Shown: positions 1 to 47,530 of the stretch, piece after piece
Layout: the number at the start of each line of letters is the position of its first letter
Numbering within the stretch: the stretch's first letter is position 1
Assembly (NCBI GenBank): GCA_038501785.1
Contig: JBAMJR010000162.1
Coordinates: 1,538,001-1,602,000, forward strand
Direction: 5' to 3'
DNA length: 64,000 bases
Source of the DNA: Myoxocephalus aenaeus
Taxonomy: Eukaryota > Chordata > Actinopteri > Perciformes > Cottidae
Position numbers and translations under genes: made by a program
The notes under the pieces: generated by a model
Databases searched by the model: none
Seen by the model: the letters and a program-made list of their open reading frames with translations, nothing else
What the model was told of the DNA's origin: nothing

Positions 1-1453
1 CTATACTGTATTGCTGTGCTAATAGCCTGTAGGAAGTCCTGTATATTGTTATCAATGACCAAGGCAGCTTGAATTCACAAACCTGACCTCAAAGCTTACT
101 AGTAAACAAGAACACTGAGAAGTCTGTTGCGAGGTCCTAAACTCAGCACCCTGTTGTTTCCTATTCAAGAAGAAAAAACACAACACATATTGAATGTTCT
201 CTGTTGCCATAGCCCATTCATTTTCTCTGTCCCAGGTTAAAGTTAATACTTTGTTGATCGACAGCTCAGCTGTCTGCACCCAGGGCTTGACCTGGTATAA
301 TCCCAGTCAAAACCATCAGATTAAAACTCCCCAGCAGCTTCTGTCTCCACACCCCTGCAGGGGATGAGCCCCAAAGATGCTCTGACCTTGATTAACTGTC
401 TGTTAGCGTGGATGTTCAAATCTGGCCCTCTGTCTGCCAGCGTAAATGATTTAAATGCATTACTTTTGACTCTGCCTATCAGTGTAATGCCCTCAATACT
501 GTACCTAAGCCCTCTCACGCTCCCCATGACCTTACGTGGCTGTCAATCGTGTCATTTGGGCTCAAAACACCCGGGCTGACAGATTATAGTGCTGAACATA
601 CTGCACTGATAACCCAAACCCTGTGTGCATGGTAGCTGGTTCTGTTTATATTTTTATTTTATGCTACTTTATATTTACACTCTGCCACATTTTATAGGTA
701 AATACTGCACTTTGTTTTGTTCCACTTTATTTATTCCAGCTAAAGTTGCCATGCATATCAAGTCTATTACAAATCATATGAACGGCTTGTAAAATATATT
801 CTACATATGCTCCAAATATATATCCAGCCATGCATAATTAGTTGAGTTTGCCAAGCTCTCAGAGATTTCTGCTGCCACCAACATACAATGAAGGTCAATG
901 TAATTTTGTTTGAATAACATTAACCATAGTGTAAGTGAGAAAACATTTGATGATAATGTTATGGTGTATTTATTACCAGTGCTGTGTATTGGCAAGAATC
1001 TGGCTCAACAATTCGTAACATGCTACAGGAGTTCAATATGTTGCACTATATTGTGATACTGTAAGCAATACATTATGATTTTTTTTAAATAAAAATTTTG
1101 GGAAACTATCACAATATTAAGAACACACCACTGTTTGCATAAAATCTGATTAAAAAATAATTGTGAATTTTTTATGAAATCTCAACAGTGGGCGGTGCAT
1201 CTGATTTTAACACATTCCAAGAAATATCCATCATCATAGCACTACACATACCAATAATCTTTGCATGTAAACTAATAATTAAAAACTGATAGTGTTTTTG
1301 AGAATAGATGCAGTATCATGAAACACGATAACACATTATTTGCATTGCAGTATTGCTATTTCTCCTAAATTACAGTTTTGATGACTAAATCCACCACTAA
1401 GCAATGCTAGACTATTGACTGCCTTGTGTTCTGTTTGTTTTTTTCATGGCTAG
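1..1453 (+). other. ptprm: Intron of ptprm (3' portion); no exon recognised
   Basis: AT-rich sequence upstream of the first recognised exon. I looked for the family's preceding juxtamembrane exon (a short basic and Met-rich segment after the transmembrane helix) and did not find it, so the window opens inside an intron. Open frames here are short and resemble no protein I know. Confidence 0.7.
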
Positions 1454-36973
<35,520 letters not shown>

Positions 36974-37850
36974 CGCTCTACTGAACCCACCAGAGACTTA
37001 AAGTTTAGGACATTACAGAAGGCGGCAGCTCACATGTGTGCATTGTGCTAAGTGCGTGTGTGCGTGTGTGTGTGTGTGTGTGTGTCTTACCGACTCCACA
37101 GGAGAGAGGTATGCACATAACCAGACATGCAGCTCTTTTTTGACCAGCTCTCTTCTTCCAGATGGGGAAAGGTAACGGAGTTGTACAGTGTTCTGTTTGT
37201 GTCAGTACCGGCTATAAGGAAGCCAGCAGGAGCACAATGAGGGTTTTTTTCTTTTCTCCTCTGCTGTGAGTCTCCTTCTCTCTGGATCCCTCTTTCGCTC
37301 TGCCTCTGTCTCTCTCAGCCGCCTGTAGTCCCGTGGTTGTTGCCTTGATCCTCATTGGACGATGAGTATTAAATATTCTCCAGTTTTCCGTGGAATGCGA
37401 TACTGTACATAGCGTTAACGTGTTCATTTTATTCGCTCTGATTTTAGTTTTATGTTCATTATTATAAGTCATTAAATGCAGGAGCTCAAAGCCTAAATGT
37501 TACTAAATATCCTGTACATTTCTGACTTCTAGATGATTATTGCTTAATACTGTATGTTGGGGACAGCTGGCTCAGTCTACATCTGCTTACCTTTTTTCCT
37601 GTACAGGGATCCAAAGCTTTATTTGCTCTTCCATTTGAATTATTGCTGTGCATATTGTACATATTTCTGTAGATTATTTATTCACAGTATGTACTTTTTT
37701 TGTGACTCGCAGTAAGTGACAATCATATGTTCTATAAGTTTGGTTTATTGACTGTATTGTGTGCTTTTTTTTTAGTCACTTGTGTGACGGATCAATTCCA
37801 CTGTAAAGAAAAAAGATATTATATAAATGTATCTACAATATGAACATTGG
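36974..37850 (+). other. ptprm: ptprm 3' UTR (proximal form)
   Basis: AT-rich sequence after the stop. It holds a TG run (37055-37085), two copies of TGTACATA (37404-37411 and 37656-37663) that match the Pumilio recognition element UGUANAUA, and further TGTACA motifs. No AATAAA occurs in the first 1.8 kb. The variant hexamer TATAAA at 37822-37827, followed by GT-rich TTGTGCATTTTTGCCTTGTG, is the best proximal poly(A) candidate. The end is therefore approximate. Confidence 0.55.
37822..37827 (+). promoter_or_regulatory. ptprm: Candidate proximal poly(A) signal TATAAA of ptprm
   Basis: A variant hexamer with a GT/T-rich element about 25-45 nt downstream. Confidence 0.35.
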
Positions 37851-38830
37851 ATTGTGCATTTTTGCCTTGTGGGTGGAGCTGGAAAAGATGACATTAGAGG
37901 GCCATCTGTTGGAGAGATGAGGAATAACACAATCACTTCCACGTTTGCAACTTTTAAAAGTGCCACAGTATTGGTCCGTTTTCATATCTTTAGTTATAAT
38001 GTTATGCTACTACATGAATGATGGCTTTCTTGCAATTTTGCAAATGGATACAGTTATATTTTTGACGTTTTTTTTTTTTTATGAAATGTAACAGGCCGAA
38101 CAGTCACAAAACGGGACCCTAATTGGACAACAAAACCACTACAAACAGGTAAACCGTCTGACTTGTTACTTTGCAGTTCAAATGCTGCATATTTGACTCA
38201 GCGTTTAGTGAGAGTATCAAATGTATCATTGTGATAATGTTGAAGAGTATTTGGTCAAAATATGTATTTTTACTGCTATTTTGCAGCTTTGTCAACATCT
38301 TAGAACAAACTGTATGATCTATCAAATTGAATATTTGAGCCATTTTAAAAGAACAATGTGTAGGACTAAGGACGATATATTAGCAGAAAAGGAATATAAT
38401 ATTAATATTATATCACAGGATTATGACATTTTTAAGTTTTGTTCTGCTATATAACTATATTTTTGAGTGGACTTTTGACAAATTATTTTTCTGCAATGTA
38501 TTGCATACATTATATATTTAAAATACATTAATTGTTGATTAATGGTTAGAAAAAGTTCTAGGAAAAAAATGGAATCTTTGAAAACAAATTTTGTCTGTTT
38601 GAACGTCTATACTGGTCCTGATTGTGGATCGTTTCCTGTAAAGAAAGAAATGGCTCAGTACATCCTGTTCCTATATATACCAACTGTAGAAACATTATTA
38701 GAGAAAAAATTTTGGCGACACAGCTCATCTCAGTCAAATCTGCTGCTCGGGCCCCTTGTGTCATCTGATTAATTTGGGTTTGTCTCCCTCTGGTGGTGTC
38801 CCTCAGTACCTTTCCTGCACTTTCTCCCAG

Positions 38831-38836
38831 AATAAA
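38831..38836 (+). promoter_or_regulatory. ptprm: Candidate distal poly(A) signal AATAAA
   Basis: The first canonical AATAAA after the ptprm stop. GT-rich GTGACCGTGTGTGTGTCC follows about 50 nt later. Use by ptprm is an inference. Confidence 0.35.
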
Positions 38837-39128
38837 GCCTATTTCATGCTTCTCCGTCAGGTCGACGGACTGCAACATATTCATGTGACCGTGTGTGTGT
38901 CCAAAAAAAATTTCAGTGGTACCGTGTTCAGGTTGTGCAACTGAGTACAGTGCTTGTAATATTAAGTAGACATATTTTAATAGTACATGGCTTTCCTTGT
39001 TGGAAAGGTTGCAAAGTCTAAATCAAGGTCAAAATTAATTATACCCTAGGACTGCTGGCCAGCAGATAGAAACATTAAGTGTTCTGACATTATACAATTT
39101 AAAGGAAAAAAATCTTGAATCATACCTT

Positions 39129-39458
<330 letters not shown>

Positions 39459-39647
39459 CTAACAAATCAACACAGGTTATCCCCCATATAAAAGATACAA
39501 TTCCTTAGGAAGTGTCTGTGTGTGAAAGATGGGAACTACATGCCTATAAATGTGTCTAGCTGTTATTAATCAGTACAGCTTGCATTGATTGTTCAGTGAA
39601 TACACTAGCGAGGAGCTAATTTGACAGTGTTGTAAAGAATGAGGACG

Positions 39648-39660
39648 GGGGGGGGGGGGG
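39648..39660. repeat. Poly-G run
   Basis: Twelve or thirteen consecutive G after GAGGAC. Confidence 0.9.
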
Positions 39661-40740
39661 CAGCTACAGCTGCAACAGAGCTTCTGACAACATGCAGCGT
39701 TTAGCCACAAGAGGTCAGTGTAAACATGCTTTTCAGTTTGGTATTATGCTACTCTTGAGAAATAGTGAAGTAAGCATATAGACTTAGAAAAAAGGTTTGA
39801 TAAGGTTCTTGTTTTAATTGAGCCTATTGTTGTGCAAATACCGTACATCTCTTTGCAATTCTACTGTTATTAGTCCCAGGAATAAAGACTTGGATGGCTA
39901 ATAAGCAACCGTCAATGTTTGGTTCAAAGCATATTCCATTTATTTAAAAAGTGTTGGCACTAGTTTGTATAAACAGGCTGCAGCAGGGCCTTGAGGAATT
40001 TCTGAAAGGAGGAATCTTTGGCAGATCTTCATGGAAGCTGAACGTCTCATCTGAACGTCTCATCTGTTCCAGTCGGTCAGAGCCACGGGCGCTGTGGCAC
40101 CAGGGATGGTTTCATATTTCATTGCAGCGCTGCTGGTGAATTATTTCTCTGTTCACACAAGGAGACCGACTTGGGACTGCTCCTGCTATTGAGGCATGAC
40201 GTGAGTGGAGCTACTGGGAGAATCCACACCAGATGTTCCCTGAGCTAAAGTTGCTGTGTGCGGCTATCTGTGTGGGCACACAGCTCGGTGAACTTGACCG
40301 ACCTCTCCAGGAACTGCGTCTGGATGACTGCTGCTTCCAGGTCCCACTTATCCTCCATAGTTTCTTATTCAACAACGGAAAATATACATGAATGACGAAA
40401 TTAAATGGTACGTCCTATCATCACTCGCTCCTTCCAGAACTATTTTCCCAACTGTAAATCACTGAGAGCTTCTATGTATAATAGCTCTTCATGATGTAAA
40501 ATTCCTGTGATAGAACCAATAACACACATGATATCACAGAAACCTTTTTCATTACCATTTCAATATATTGAACTTGTTAACAATGTGTGACATTATAACA
40601 TCATGGACCCTAAGGGGGGGAAATAATAAGAAAAATGTAATAAGAGAGTTAATGATATGCACAATTAAACATATAGCAAGAGCCCTGGCAAGGGGTAAGG
40701 GAAAATAATTAGAAAAAAAGAGCCCAAAGAAGAAGAAAAA

Positions 40741-41523
40741 GTTAGTTATATGCACAATTAAACATATTAACCACATTTAAAAATATACATTAATTAAGAA
40801 ATCAAATTAAAGCTGCAAGCCGCGATGTACGGGCCCTCACACCTTTGCGCACGTCGGGGGTACTGGCGTGATGTCTTCTCACGCAGCCGAGAATGTCTGC
40901 GACCATCAGACAACGCGCCCACGAGTTAGAGGTTTTCTTCCTGCATGGAGTGACGCTGTAATTTATACTTTGCAAACAGTCCACCACTTCCTGTATCCAC
41001 TGCATGGCGGTAGACATGTTAGATGTTACTGCTCTAACCAGTGTAAATGTCATCTAAATCAGATGCTGTTTGTCACATAACACTGACCTCCTGTCAGTGG
41101 CTTGTCGGCATACTCAGGCCATGACTGTTATCAAGTCCAGTGATTTACATGAGGTTGTTTGATGGAAATTCACGTAAAACGACCGCCATGCCACAGCTAT
41201 GCCGTTCCGTCAAATGGAAAGCTTTGATAACTTTTAATCGCAGAGGTCTTAAATTGTACTAACCAAATGTGAAGTGGATCTGATGAATTCCCTGGGAGGA
41301 GTTCCTTAAAGTATAGCACCTAGAAATGTTCAAGATATTATGGAAAAATCAAAATGGCCGACTTCCTGTAAGGTTTTTAGAGCATGGTTCCAAGGGCCTT
41401 TTTTATGTGTGTTCCATGTGCCTAACACATTTCATATACGTAGGGGGAAAAGGAGTGGCGGCCCGCCAGGTCCTGCTAAGCCTTCTCTGCTGGCCTAAAC
41501 AGAATCACAAAGTTTAAACATTT

Positions 41524-41565
<42 letters not shown>

Positions 41566-41849
41566 TTTTTTATAATTAAAAGTTGTATCTATTTTATAAT
41601 TTAATTGTTTTTCACAAATACACTACATGTATTATAACCGCGATCAGCTGTTAAACTAAACAGCAGGCGCAGGTACCAAATCCACGGCCCGTCACTGGGA
41701 AAAAGTAGTGCTGGGGCTGCTCTCTTTAAAATTTGTAGGGGACGCTATAAAGGCAATTTATGACAACAAAAGCTAAAAAGAAAGTTAGTTATATGCACAA
41801 TTAAACATATGAAACACATTTAAAAATATGTAATTAAGAAATAAAATTA
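40741..41849. repeat. Interspersed repeat flanked by direct repeats
   Basis: Segments 40741-40809 and 41784-41849 are close copies (both start GTTAGTTATATGCACAATTA). Shorter copies of the TATATGCACAAT core occur near 40656 and 41915. Between them lies AAGCTGCAAGCCGCGATGTA followed by CGGGCCCTCACACCTTTGCG, then AAATGGCCGACTTCCTGT near 41352, which I associate with a family widely dispersed in percomorph genomes. I do not know its class. Confidence 0.5.
41529..41563. repeat. AT microsatellite
   Basis: A (TA)n run flanked by T-runs. Confidence 0.95.
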
Positions 41850-42029
41850 TACTACTTTTCAATCGCTGCTCTTTGCCCCTATTCCCTAAGGGGAAAAAAG
41901 AAAAGAGAGATAGTTATATGCACAATCAGTTAGTTGTTGAATCATCATATCTGTCGGTCGGTTTATCAAGTATCAGCCTTCTTAAAAATATGCTCCAACG
42001 ATTTCAGAGATTTGAGGCTCAAAAAAACA

Positions 42030-42275
42030 TGAATGAGATGCCAAGTGACCAAAGTAACCTGCAAAACAACCATAAAGAGACTCAAAATGAAATGCAAGGA
42101 GACCGCAAGAACACAAAATGACCACAAAGAGATCCAAAACAACTACAAAGAACACAAAATGACCACAAAGAGATTCAAAATAACCGCAAAGGGATGCAAA
42201 TGCAAAATGACTACAAAGACGCTCAAGTCAACCATGGAGAGACTCAAAACGACCTAAAAGAGACAAATCGTCTAA
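42030..42275. repeat. Degenerate minisatellite, unit about 20 bp
   Basis: Imperfect copies of AAAATGACCACAAAGAGACTC-like units, variable in length. The repeat keeps frames open but is not coding. Confidence 0.75.
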
Positions 42276-43166
42276 ATATATGAGGGGAACACCAATCAAT
42301 ACTATAGCTTTATCCCACAACCTTGACTGTAATTTGACAATGAGAGTGAGTTAACCTTTCATCCCAGACATCATATTGCGGGAATCAAGTTTCACATTTT
42401 CCGAAATGGTAGGCATTACATTTGGCGATGAATGTTTTATGAGTTTTATGTTTTATGAGCCAAGGCCGCTGTTGTAGATGGCGCTGCGATTTGGCATTGC
42501 ATGTCCAGTAGATGGCAGTGTCGTGCAGACAAAGATCACAGCGACACAACGTCAGCTGTGGAGAGCTCTATTAAGCACTCTGTTATAGACTCAATTTGCC
42601 TCAAAGCTCATATTCAATTCAAGTAATTATCATGTTATCCCCTAAAGTAAACATTTCATGAATCCTGTAAAGAAATCAGAAAAGACTTAATCTGCAATTA
42701 TATAAAATGGCCGGATGAGCAAATATTTCTGGTTTGTTAACCTTCTGTTAAGGTGCGTATTGAAATGTCCTTCATTCAGCACATCTAGATGTGTGTCACA
42801 GATAGATATAGTATATACAAATGTTGGTCTCCATTATGAATATGCAACTTGAACATCATATTATTGTCCCCACACCCAGTCTTCTCTGCGCGAATGTAAC
42901 AATGTAATAAATAAACCAATAAATATGTAATGACTCCCCAATTGCTGATGAAAGATTAAGTGGTGTGTTTTCTCATAATCAAGATGCTCGCTGAATTGCA
43001 GGATGCAGCCTCCTCCAACCATCCAGCACTCACACACACATACAGCATTGCAGATTCTCACACGTGCACACACACATGCAACAACTGCAGATCCACACAC
43101 AGGTCAAAGGGTAGCTGAAGCAACTGGAGGACAACCGCCTGTTTCAATCTCCAGGGACTGGATTAT

Positions 43167-43167
<1 letters not shown>

Positions 43168-43215
<48 letters not shown>
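43168..43215. repeat. CT microsatellite
   Basis: A pure CT run of about 48 bp. Confidence 0.97.
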
Positions 43216-43218
<3 letters not shown>

Positions 43219-46200
43219 CGGCCTTCATCTCTATACCACCACAACCCCCCTCTTGCTTTTCTACCACAAAAACAAACGCACAGACTGGATGGCAAATCTG
43301 TCTGACAACAGAAATGGACATTGACCTCACTTGCCCACATGTGGCTTTCAATTCTGTATATTTTAATTGACAACAAATATGATCAGATTTACCGCCTTTA
43401 AATCATCTCTCACATAATCTTGATTTGGCAAAAATTGCAAAAGCGTCTAATCAATCCTGCATCCTCGTTATTCTTTTGGAGAATGATGCAGCAGCTGTTT
43501 TGAGCTGGCTTCCAATAATTCAGGGTATTTGCTTTCAGTTCCAGCCCTGCCATTGAGCGTCTACCAAGGGGGAGCGAGCGATCAATCAATAGAGCAGCTT
43601 AACATACAAAAAAGCGGCCCTGTCTAGGTTTTACATCCGAGGCCAATCCATATCTCATATTTCCTCCATTTCCATGCAGATGGAGGGGAGTGAGTGAGAT
43701 GTGTCCTCTCCCCTGACATTGTTCCCATCCCCTTGACAGTTTGATGGGATTGCATTGTCAGCCTTCTGAGTTTGCTGGTGCTGTAGTACTCTTGGTTAGA
43801 GGCTGCATGTGAAAAGGCTGGAGAAACAGTCTTCCCGGGCACAGATGTGGCATACATATTTCAGTAGTTTGAGACTACATATTTTAGAAGTTGCAAGCTT
43901 AGTGTCAACTCACAAGTGGATAGCCTAGTTTGGTGTATGGCTGGAATATTGCATCACCTTCACCCTTTTTTAAGCGGGTCCAGCGAGCAAAATATGTATA
44001 TCCGCACACACACAAACAAACACACAAAAACACACACAAATGCTGGTGTCAGAATATCTATCCCCATCATATAAAAAATCCTTGAGATGCTAAATAATAT
44101 TGCGAATCTGCCCGAGGTCAAGTCCTCATCTAATTTCCTGCAACTCAAGGGGAAACTGACGGCTTGGCCCCCATGTTACGTGGCGGCCAACAGTCCCTCT
44201 CTACATAAGATCAGTCTGTTGCCATAGCAGCCCCGTGGAGCTTTCCTGCCATCCGTCTAGCAGAGAAGATGAGTGAACCAGCGGTGCCCCCATCCAAAGA
44301 GGCCTGCATGTCTTCATCTGTTGCCATGGCACCATAATAGCGTTCTGGATAGATTTGGCATGGCAGGGAGTCAGTCCCTTTATCTTCCAACGCATTATAT
44401 TGAGCTGTACTCGCCTGTGTTCGGCACTCGCAACATGGTGAGCCGACAAAGGGAGTTGAAGGGGGAGAAGGTAGATGTCAAGATAGTGCATCTTTATTGA
44501 GATCTGGAGCAGTGCTCGGCTTATGGGCAGCATGCTCATCGGGCGCTAATTAGGCGGTACGTAGAGATGCTGTATGTTGGGGAGTCATGCCTGACAAGGG
44601 AACGAGCGGACGCTCCGACTGTCTCACTTTGTATTAGAGTGAGTGGTTTTTGTGCAGTCATACGACAGTTGCAGTGATAATGTCTGAAAGCAACAAGGAA
44701 ATCAGAGACCCAGGATAGCTCCACTTTACAATGAAGTAGAATATTTAGAAAATAAAAGCATTTAATGGATCAGTTCACCCTGGAATAAAACTGTGACCAG
44801 TTTACATTCTCCACGGGAGAAATAAAGTGCTGTTTTTTTGGAAAGAATGTGGATGTTTAATGTCATTTTTCACAAGTTACAGTCACATCTGTTAATTTGG
44901 TTGGAGGCAAAAAAACAAATACCTCAAAAACCTTGACAAATAAAACCTAAACTATACCCGCATGACTATCACCTGTTAGTAACTTTGAAAAACATGTCAC
45001 ATGTCAAAAACATTTTTGCAATTTGATTTGACCTTGAATGTTGATGTTTTAAACATGGGGAAAACAAATGAGCAACAACATACAGTAATCTGATTTCCCC
45101 ACAGCTACTCTCATGGTAGGCTTGAAGAGAAAATACTTTTTGGGGTTTAATTAGTGACATTCAAAGTACACTACATAACCTGTTTACCTTGAGAGGGAGG
45201 TTGCTGTGTTTTTCAAGTGCTTATCTCATTGCTCTGAGAGTGTATATCTAGCCAATCAAGACGACTCCTGTTCTCTGCTGTGCAGCCTCGTGTGCCGGGC
45301 TTTGCCTGTAGTGAGATGATGGCAGTGCTGGGATTACATCCATCGCTCCCGCCATTTGCTAACCTCGATGAGGACAAAGAGGCGGTTGAGCATGACTCAT
45401 GTTTGGCTCCTTGAATCATTTCCCAGACCGACGCTGCTACTGCCCTGCCCTCTCACAGGAGGGAGAAAACTACATGTAGAGTTGTAGAACTGGGCCGCAC
45501 AGAGTTCTCTCACACCACAGAAGTGTCAACGTTGAATTCTTAAAGGATGTCTCCCTCCTGTAATGCTGAGTTCAGGAACCACTTATTTGGTAAAAGAGCC
45601 AATGTTCATCATCATGGAGAGTGTGAACGTCTAATGGCAACAGCATCTCTGTGTCAAAGCTCCTATCTCGGGTTCTGCAGGCGTAACATGGGAGAAAGAG
45701 CAATTCTCAGCAGTTGAGACCTGTGCCCCATACAGATAAGAAGACGAAAAATTCCGTGTGGCAACTTAATCAAACATGTCAGTCAATTACTTTTTTTTCT
45801 CTTTTTTTTTTTTTATGACCTGCCTTGTCAGATTTTCTTCCAAATGTAAAACATCAAATTGTCAACATGAGCAGAAAGCCAACTGGAGGCTGAATCAAAA
45901 CGGCGTATTTCATCGATGTGACTGTGAATAAGCTGCAACTTTGGTGTGTGTTTTTTCCCCCCATGAGTTAGTATTGTATTTCCCTGGTGACCTGATACTA
46001 ACTTATAAGAAATATAATGCTACCTCTGTTAATTAAAGCCATGCTCTACTTTATGATGGCAGTGGTTATTTCAAAACAAGAAACAAATATGGACATGTGG
46101 AATATACCTCCGGTAAGTGTAATCATTTTGTTTCCGCATATTTTGTGTTTCTGACTGAGTAACCAGATTTGGGTGCATTTCAGGGGCAGATTTTGTGATT

Positions 46201-46252
46201 GGTTGACCCCGGCAAACCCAGTTTTGCTCTACTGTTCACCCTTTCTCTAACT

Positions 46253-46690
46253 GTTGTGGCATCACAAGGGGACAGGTAGTGTAGGGACGCTATATTCCCA
46301 CTCAGGATTAGCGCCCACACCACAAAATGGCCGCCGTGGTCGGCACTACATCTCCCAGACTGCCTCATCACTCACCCAGCAGCAGGTGCTTAAGGCACCT
46401 AATTGAGGCAGGGCTGGGAAGCATGATAAAGGGCAGATAGGAGAAGACATTTGGGAGAGGAGCAGGACAAGCGGTATGAGTACGGACACCTCTGTGGAGG
46501 AAAAGAACAGAAAGGGCTACGAAGAGGAGGGCCTCATAACCTGGACTTTGCTGTGTTGAGTTTTTGTTTGTTTAAAGAACCACTTTCTCCTCTAGGACGC
46601 TTTATGTTTATTGATGGACTTTTTTTATATTTAAAGGAATTACCTGAGTTGCCGGTGGTATGGAAAATAAACCTTCACCTTCATTTATAC
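46253..46690 (+). mobile_element. Possible solo LTR or other retroelement relic
   Basis: Starts TGTTGTGGCATCAC. It contains a TATA-like GATAAAGGG, GC-rich sequence after ACAAAATGGCCGCCGTGG, and a poly(A)-signal context near the end (GGAAAATAAACCTTCACC), the layout of a long terminal repeat. No target duplication and no internal coding region are seen, and the next element abuts the right edge. The class is uncertain. Confidence 0.3.
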
Positions 46691-47020
46691 CAGGGGTCTC
46701 AAACTCAATTTGGGGCCACCGCTGGTATTGTGATCTCATCGGAGGGCCACACAGAAAGCGCAATATTTTTGAAAGTTTACTTATTTATTTACTTTTACGT
46801 TCATAACATATTTTCGTCATACTTAACAAAAAAAGGCAACCAGCAGTTTCTATAGATTTTTATATTAGTTTTTAACAGTGCAAATATATATACATATTTT
46901 TTTTAAATAACTTATTGAAACTGCACCGAACCAACAAATGCAATCCCTGAATACATTTGTACTTCATTCTATTTCTTGCCAAACACCTGGCAGGGCTTCT
47001 GCTCACAGCTGAGCCACATT

Positions 47021-47530
47021 GACCCTAATCCAGGTCACAGTGAAACCCTGATTCAGGTCATTACATTTCATTTAGCTGACGCTTTTATCCAAAGTGACTT
47101 ACAATAAGTGCAATTTCACCATGAGTACAAACTCAGAACAACAAGAATCAAGAAAGTACAATTTCAATAAAGTTAAATTACAAAGTGCCATCTAAATGCT
47201 ACTAAAGTGCTACTACGGTGCTACCTTCCTTATTCAAGGTGTAGTCGAAAAAGATGTGTTTTTAGTTTGCGACGGAAAATGACTTTCTGCTGTCCTGATG
47301 TCAATGGGGAGCTCGTTCCACCATTGAGGAGCCAGGACAGCAAACAGCCGTGACTTTGTTGAGTGTTTAGCTCGCAGTGACGGAGCTACAAGCCGATTGG
47401 CAGAAACCCTGATCCAGGTCACAGTGGAAACCCTGATCTAGGTCACAGTGGAAACCCTGATCCAGGTCACAGCAGAAACCCTGATCCAGGTCACAGTGGA
47501 AACCCTGATCCAGGTCACAGTGGAAACCCG
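47021..47530. repeat. 24-bp minisatellite interrupted by an insertion
   Basis: Units of CCAGGTCACAGTGGAAACCC plus TGAT: about two before 47061 and about five from 47401 to 47530. The gap between is the LINE fragment, so the array predates that insertion. Confidence 0.85.
47061..47400 (-). mobile_element. L2-like LINE 3' fragment, reverse orientation
   Basis: On the minus strand the end of a reverse-transcriptase ORF is readable (RLFAVLAPQWWNELPIDIRT), typical of the C-terminal tail of fish non-LTR elements. Next comes a 3' UTR ending TTGTAAGTCACTTTGGATAA and AAGCGTCAGCTAAATG, the tail I associate with fish L2-type LINEs. The copy is strongly 5'-truncated. Confidence 0.7.

Noticed and set aside
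46451..46855. 134-codon open frame, + strand
   Set aside because: It runs from an LTR-like relic into the hAT end, so it crosses a repeat boundary and cannot be one gene.
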